Part shown: one piece after another, positions 60,229-64,000 of the stretch
How positions within the stretch are numbered: position 1 is the stretch's first letter
Layout of the letters: each line of letters begins with the position of its first letter
Origin: Mesotoga sp. BH458_6_3_2_1
Lineage (GTDB): Bacteria; Thermotogota; Thermotogae; Petrotogales; Kosmotogaceae
NCBI RefSeq assembly: GCF_003664995.1
Contig: NZ_JFHL01000029.1
Location: forward strand, 124,001 to 188,000
Direction: 5' to 3'
DNA length: 64,000 bases
Notes under the pieces: model-generated
What the model was told of the DNA's origin: nothing
Databases searched by the model: none
Seen by the model: only the letters and a program-made list of their open reading frames with translations
Translations under genes and position numbers: made by a program

Positions 60229-60256
60229 CGGGAGGCAGGCAGAGCGCCCCCTCCCG
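60229..60256 (-). promoter_or_regulatory. Stem-loop after the LIV-type binding-protein gene
   Basis: CGGGAGG (60229-60235) pairs with CCTCCCG (60250-60256), loop 14 bases. It lies between the binding-protein gene and livH without a T-run, like the stem-loop at 42682-42706, and may hold back downstream expression or protect the upstream message. Confidence 0.5.
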
Positions 60257-60265
60257 CAAAGAGGC

Positions 60266-61384
60266 TTAGTACAACTTAGTGATTATCTGCCAGTCTTTTC
60301 CGTCGAACTGTGAAATCAGACATACATTGGTGAAATTATGGTGTTCATCGCACTTCAGTTCACCCTGCACACCGACAATTGTGGCTTCATTTGCAAGGTA
60401 TTCCGCAAGCTTTGTTCCGTCAGTTCCTACATTTCTTATTGCATCTGCGAGCAAATACATTCCGTCATAGTAAGCCTGTCCCGGGTCACTAGGTTCCTTG
60501 CCGTCCCATCTGGCCTTGTAGGCTTCAACAAAAGCCTGAACAGCAGGATCGGGATCGACCGGGTTGAATCCCTGTACTGAATACACACCTACAGCCGCTT
60601 CAGGAGCTAGGTCTGTGAATGCGGGAACACCCCATGCAGAGAATCCGATAATCGGCACATCGATCTGTAACTGTCTCAGCTGATTAACAGACACCGCTGC
60701 TTCTGATTCGTGTGTAAGTCCTATTAGTCCATCGAATCCAGCGTTCTTCATCTTCAACAACTGTCCGGTTGCATCCTTGTCGCCTTCTTTGATCTGTTCC
60801 AATGCCACTATTTCGATTCCGTACTTCGGGAACTCCTCTTTGGCAACTTCAAGAGCAGCAATACAGTAGTCGGTTGAGCCGTATATAATTCCAGGTTTCT
60901 CGATTCCAAGAACCTCAACTGCGTACTTCACCAGCTGAATAACCTTGACCTTGTCGTCGGCTCTGAGTCTGAAAAGGAAATCGTTGGGAATTACCGAGTA
61001 CCTGAATGAAGGAGAGGTCGCTCCGACCAGCATTGGAACCTTTGCCTGCTGCGCCAGTTGGTGAACGCCAATAACTGAACTGCTCATGTTCGGTCCAAAT
61101 ACGGCCACAACGTTGTCCTGAAAGAGAGCTCTTCTTATGACATTTGCAGCCGTGCTTGGATTTGCAGCGTCGTCATACACGACCATTTCTAGCAGATCAC
61201 CGTTGACTCCGCCTGCAGCGTTGATCTCTTCAAGCGCCAACTGTGCGCCCATCTTGATGTAGTCGCCAAGAATAGAACCCAGTCCTGTGAATGGTGCAAC
61301 CAATGCTACCTTGATCGTTGCGCCAAGTGCAGAAACCCCAATTAGCATGACCATTGCGACTACGAGTGCCTTGTTTAACTTCAT
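60266..61384 (-). CDS. LIV-type ABC transporter substrate-binding protein
   Basis: About 372 residues from ATG 61384 (GGAGGTG eight bases upstream). Signal peptide KLNKALVVAMVMLIGVSALG; mature part starts TIKVALVAPFTGLGSILGDYIKMGAQLALEEINAAGGVNG, the LivJ/LivK-type opening, then VVAVFGPNMSSSV and DGMYLLADAIRNVGTDG. It catches an amino acid or organic acid outside the membrane. First gene of the fifteen-gene minus-strand operon. The neighbouring catabolic genes suggest a carboxylic acid rather than leucine. Confidence 0.9.
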   Translation of the reverse strand: MKLNKALVVAMVMLIGVSALGATIKVALVAPFTGLGSILGDYIKMGAQLALEEINAAGGVNGDLLEMVVYDDAANPSTAANVIRRALFQDNVVAVFGPNMSSSVIGVHQLAQQAKVPMLVGATSPSFRYSVIPNDFLFRLRADDKVKVIQLVKYAVEVLGIEKPGIIYGSTDYCIAALEVAKEEFPKYGIEIVALEQIKEGDKDATGQLLKMKNAGFDGLIGLTHESEAAVSVNQLRQLQIDVPIIGFSAWGVPAFTDLAPEAAVGVYSVQGFNPVDPDPAVQAFVEAYKARWDGKEPSDPGQAYYDGMYLLADAIRNVGTDGTKLAEYLANEATIVGVQGELKCDEHHNFTNVCLISQFDGKDWQIITKLY

Positions 61385-61826
61385 CCAAACACCTCCATAT
61401 GCGGGACTGTCGTAGAACATCCCGTTCTTTGGGAAGAAAGATTAACAAATAATGAACACGATGCATTATACATCATGCAAAGTGTACCATCTCTTTCGTC
61501 CAGATCGTCAATGCCGTTATAGCCAACCACGATCAAAGAGGAGAAAATAGCACTGATTATCTGGCTATAGTTCGACTGTTCGCAACTGCGAATTGTTTTC
61601 CGGGGAAGCCTATCAGTGATAACGGCTTCGCTTTTCAGCGAGAAAAGAAGAATCGACTGCATCCGCAAGTGCTTTCTGAAAGCCATCGCCGCTATTGCTC
61701 GGTTTGTGGTGAAAAGAAGGGAGGATTCATCGTATGATTTCTTCTTGCTCTTCCTTGCGCTTGGTTTATAATAGGTTATGTATTCGGTTGTTGTGTCTGA
61801 AACGTTCTCATCTGGGGGTGTTGTCT
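61385..61826. other. Divergent intergenic region
   Basis: About 440 bases between two divergent units. A perfect minus-strand -10 TATAAT (61470-61465) lies about 80 bases before the transporter operon, without a convincing -35. On the plus strand TTGCTC (61745-61750), 16 bases, TATAAT (61767-61772) fits a promoter for the next gene. No gene recognised between. Confidence 0.55.
61745..61772 (+). promoter_or_regulatory. Promoter candidate for the barrel-like protein gene
   Basis: TTGCTC, 16-base spacer, perfect TATAAT. About 55 bases before the GTG start at 61827. Confidence 0.55.
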
Positions 61827-62306
61827 GTGAGAGGGTTCTTTCTGGTGATTCTTGCTCTAATTTTGGTTTCAACTATGATTGCTGTGGAGATAGATCTGGG
61901 GATAGGCGTTGACGTTACTCAATCTGATCAAAGCAGCCTTAGCTGTGCCAGACTTTCGCTTCTCGGCAGTATCGGGCCTATCTCTCTGGATATACCTTTC
62001 GCTCAAGTGTGGCCCTCGGAAAGAAGGATTGAATTTGCAGATCCGTTTTTGAGTTATGCAGGCCTGAATCTCAAACTTCCCATAACTGTTTTATATATAA
62101 AGGCGGGCTTGGGGGTTCAGGTCAGGGGATTGATTGACGTACTTGGAGCCAAAATCGAAGGCTGGGATCTCCCGGCCAGAGTTCGGGCCGGCTTAGGTGT
62201 GTCTGATTCCGGCCTGTTTCTTGAGGGTGGCCTGAATCTCGATTTCACGCCTTCACTCGAGAATATGGAGTTCTGTCCCTATATTGCGGCGGGATTGGTT
62301 TTTTAG
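61827..62306 (+). CDS. Small secreted barrel-like envelope protein
   Basis: 159 residues from GTG 61827 (GGGGGTG six bases upstream; longer in-frame starts lack a site). Signal peptide RGFFLVILALILVSTMIA, then strand-rich sequence with glycine turns and a C-terminal PYIAAGLVF ending in Phe. Similar in plan to the protein at 46235. Function unknown; probably outer-membrane. Its stop abuts the stop of the convergent radical SAM gene. Confidence 0.6.
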   Translation: MRGFFLVILALILVSTMIAVEIDLGIGVDVTQSDQSSLSCARLSLLGSIGPISLDIPFAQVWPSERRIEFADPFLSYAGLNLKLPITVLYIKAGLGVQVRGLIDVLGAKIEGWDLPARVRAGLGVSDSGLFLEGGLNLDFTPSLENMEFCPYIAAGLVF

Positions 62307-63092
62307 CTAATCAACCTGGAATAATCGGGAGAATTCTTCCCTAACATTTTGGTAAGCCTCGGCACTGAGCCATCTCTGCCAGCCGAAATCTCTGTAGATG
62401 TCTCTAACCTGAAAAGTGTAGTTCATTGGATCTATGTGTACTTCTTCGACCCTTTTTGAAAGCTCATAGGCAACTCTTGTCGCGTTCATCGGGAGAACCG
62501 GGCCGACGAAAACACCAACCTTGATTCCGTTGGCAATAAGCATGTCGATTGTCTCGAGCCTTTCTTCAAAGGAAGATGAACCTGGTTCGAGGACCTTTCT
62601 GACATCGTCTATGTCCGTAGTTACTGTTATCAAAACCCTAGCTTCTCCTTCAGAGGCTCTCAGCAGGTCCATATCTCTTCTGACCAAAATGGACTTTGAC
62701 ATTACGAATACAGGAATCCGATGAGAGACAAGTATTCTCAGTATTTCACGAGTGATCCCATACCTCTCTTCTATATGCTGATATGGATCACAGGCCGTGC
62801 TGAGAAACACGGCGCGCTTGGGATGGTAAGTGATCTCTTTTCTTAGAAGAGAGACAATATTCTTACGAACCTGAACGTCTCTTCCCCATATGCCGTGGCA
62901 GTACTTGAAAGAGCCGATGAACCTTGCAAAACAGTATTTGCAGCCAATTGTGCATCCAACATAAGGATTGACAGTGAAATCCGTCAAAGGAATGTTTGAT
63001 TTTACAAGGGCTTTGCTTGCTCTTATCTCTTCAATCATATACAGATCGATTCTACATTGTTTCTCTTCACGAATGCGTTTTTGAAAGTGCAT
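62307..63092 (-). CDS. SPL-family radical SAM protein
   Basis: 261 residues. The radical SAM cluster motif is in NPYVGCTIGCKYCFARF (Cx3Cx2C), followed by STACDPYQHIEERYGITREIL and FVGPVLPMN, as in the spore-photoproduct-lyase-like (SplB-related) group of radical SAM proteins found in non-sporulating bacteria. The substrate is unknown; a DNA-repair role is not proven for this group. ATG 63092; stop back-to-back with the envelope protein gene. Confidence 0.82.
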   Translation of the reverse strand: MHFQKRIREEKQCRIDLYMIEEIRASKALVKSNIPLTDFTVNPYVGCTIGCKYCFARFIGSFKYCHGIWGRDVQVRKNIVSLLRKEITYHPKRAVFLSTACDPYQHIEERYGITREILRILVSHRIPVFVMSKSILVRRDMDLLRASEGEARVLITVTTDIDDVRKVLEPGSSSFEERLETIDMLIANGIKVGVFVGPVLPMNATRVAYELSKRVEEVHIDPMNYTFQVRDIYRDFGWQRWLSAEAYQNVREEFSRLFQVD

Positions 63093-63117
63093 ATGCGTCG
63101 CTTCATCTATTCTGTAA

Positions 63118-63126
63118 TGATATAAT
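63118..63126 (+). promoter_or_regulatory. Extended -10 promoter for ridA-thrS
   Basis: TGATATAAT, a perfect -10 with the TGn extension, 23 bases before the ridA start codon; no matching -35. Confidence 0.6.
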
Positions 63127-63149
63127 TAACCAAAATAGGAGGTGTTACT

Positions 63150-63527
63150 GTGTTGAGGGTTATCAGTACTGACAAGGCACCGGCGGCGGTTGGACCATAT
63201 TCTCAAGCAATTGCGGCGGGTGGTTTTCTCTTTGTTTCTGGACAGATCCCCCTCAACCCGTTGACCGGTGAGCTGGTGACAGATTTCGAAGGAGCATGCA
63301 GACAGTCACTGGAGAATTTATTCGCGGTTGTCGCCGCCGGCGGGTCGAGTCTGGACAATATCGTGAAAGTGAACATCTATGTTAGAGATATGGGGAAATT
63401 CTCGATACTAAATGAAATCTACATGACGTATTTCAAGGAACACAAGCCCGCGAGAGCTGTCGTTGAAGTCTCTAACTTGCCCAAGAATGCGCCGGTAGAA
63501 ATGGAAGCCGTGGCGATAATACCGTAA
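63150..63527 (+). CDS. ridA: RidA family enamine/imine deaminase
   Basis: 125 residues, usual size. [49 protein letters not shown], the active-site Arg in [25 protein letters not shown]. It removes reactive enamines formed by PLP enzymes. AGGAGG seven bases before GTG 63150. Thirteen bases before thrS, so probably cotranscribed. Confidence 0.94.
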   Translation: MLRVISTDKAPAAVGPYSQAIAAGGFLFVSGQIPLNPLTGELVTDFEGACRQSLENLFAVVAAGGSSLDNIVKVNIYVRDMGKFSILNEIYMTYFKEHKPARAVVEVSNLPKNAPVEMEAVAIIP

Positions 63528-63540
63528 TCAGGAGGATATT

Positions 63541-64000
63541 ATGGGTATTTCTATAAAATTGCCCGACGGTTCTATCAGAGAATACGGGCGAAGAGTGACA
63601 CCAGCGGAGATTGCAAGAGAGATCTCCGAGGGACTGGCCAGGCGAACTTTCGGTGCGATAGTTGATGAAGAACTGTGGGATCTGGAAAGACCTATTGAGA
63701 GTGACGCTTCGGTAAGATTGGTACTGGATAAGGATCCTGAAGCGGCAGTATTTTTTAGACATACAATGTCGCATATTCTTGCTCAGGCAGTAATGAGAAT
63801 TTATGGTAAGGAGAGAGTCAAGCTTGCCATAGGGCCTACAATTGAGAATGGATTTTACTACGACATAGATCTGGGCGATACAAGAATAACTGAAGAGGAT
63901 TTGTCGAAGATCGAATCTGAGATGAACAAGATAATCAAAGAAGATCTCACCGTGGAGAGGTTCGAGTTGCCCGTGAGTGATGCAGTTGCTCTCATGAAGA
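63541..64000 (+). CDS. thrS: Threonyl-tRNA synthetase, 5' part
   Basis: Runs off the right edge; 153 codons seen. The N-terminal TGS domain reads [26 protein letters not shown]; the editing (SAD) domain begins with [18 protein letters not shown] (the HxxxH pair) and [15 protein letters not shown]. It charges tRNA-Thr. AGGAGG lies just before ATG 63541. Confidence 0.93.
   Translation, partial: MGISIKLPDGSIREYGRRVTPAEIAREISEGLARRTFGAIVDEELWDLERPIESDASVRLVLDKDPEAAVFFRHTMSHILAQAVMRIYGKERVKLAIGPTIENGFYYDIDLGDTRITEEDLSKIESEMNKIIKEDLTVERFELPVSDAVALMK

Noticed and set aside
1-64000. CRISPR arrays, rRNA genes, intact tRNA genes, replication origin
   Set aside because: Looked for regularly spaced direct repeats, rRNA core strings and complete cloverleaf sets; none seen by eye. 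A covariance search could still reveal small RNAs.

Overview
The window looks like a chromosome segment of a member of the Thermotogota, probably a mesophilic Mesotoga/Kosmotoga-like bacterium. This rests on base composition in the mid-40s %GC by eye, strong GGAGG-type ribosome sites with many GTG/TTG starts, dense operons of sugar and branched-chain-type ABC transporters, Ptb/Buk fermentation genes and small signal-peptide barrel-like proteins. The assignment is inference; no rRNA or intact tRNA is present to confirm it.

Layout. 1-2889: the 3' end of a Rad50/SbcC-type ATPase gene and an amidohydrolase. 3115-3768: a histidine phosphatase. 4781-7716: a DtxR-type regulator with feoA and feoB (ferrous iron uptake). 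8180-11004: three genes for PilX-like and type IV prepilin-like proteins. 11005-19350: a decayed zone with a LexA/S24 pseudogene, a very large NACHT-type STAND ATPase with a C-terminal nuclease-like domain, an IS21 transposase remnant, an HD-GYP phosphodiesterase, a four-helix-bundle (S23-like) protein and a small unknown protein. 19351-28845: a GC-richer, clearly foreign type I restriction-modification operon in the order hsdM, DUF1016/YhcG nuclease, hsdS, PIN/coiled-coil/membrane protein, hsdR. 29388-33367: an AT-richer accessory block with an Abi_C-type protein, a zinc-ribbon protein, a protein resembling a class III nucleotide cyclase, a tyrosine-phosphatase-like protein and a PIN (DUF4935-like) protein. 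Just beyond it lies a 3' tRNA-Glu fragment. 33822-45431: a GntR-controlled sugar or polyol operon with a ribose-type ABC transporter, two FGGY kinases (one resembling LsrK), a cupin, an SDR, a DeoC aldolase and an M24-like protein. 45647-47137: smpB and two envelope proteins. 47161-61384 (minus strand): one tightly packed operon of fifteen genes for uptake and breakdown of an organic acid. It holds LIV-type transport, LarA-like, an HMGL/LeuA-like enzyme, Buk, Ptb, a TIM-barrel isomerase, a GntR/FCD regulator, split UxaA, M20 peptidase and Ldh2-type dehydrogenase. 61827-64000: a barrel-like envelope protein, a radical SAM protein, ridA and the start of thrS.

The two best candidates for undescribed biology are both in the island. 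First, the PIN/coiled-coil/membrane gene sits between hsdS and hsdR, the position that the PrrC anticodon nuclease occupies in the E. coli prr locus, which suggests a restriction-linked suicide RNase of a different fold. Second, the 29388-31623 trio, with overlapping start and stop codons, pairs a cyclase-like protein with an abortive-infection C-terminal domain protein and a multi-zinc-knuckle protein, which suggests a nucleotide-signalling defence module. The catabolic operon at 47-61 kb is the most interesting metabolic unit: its gene set predicts acid cleavage to an acyl-CoA and ATP formation through Ptb and Buk, but its substrate cannot be read from the sequence.
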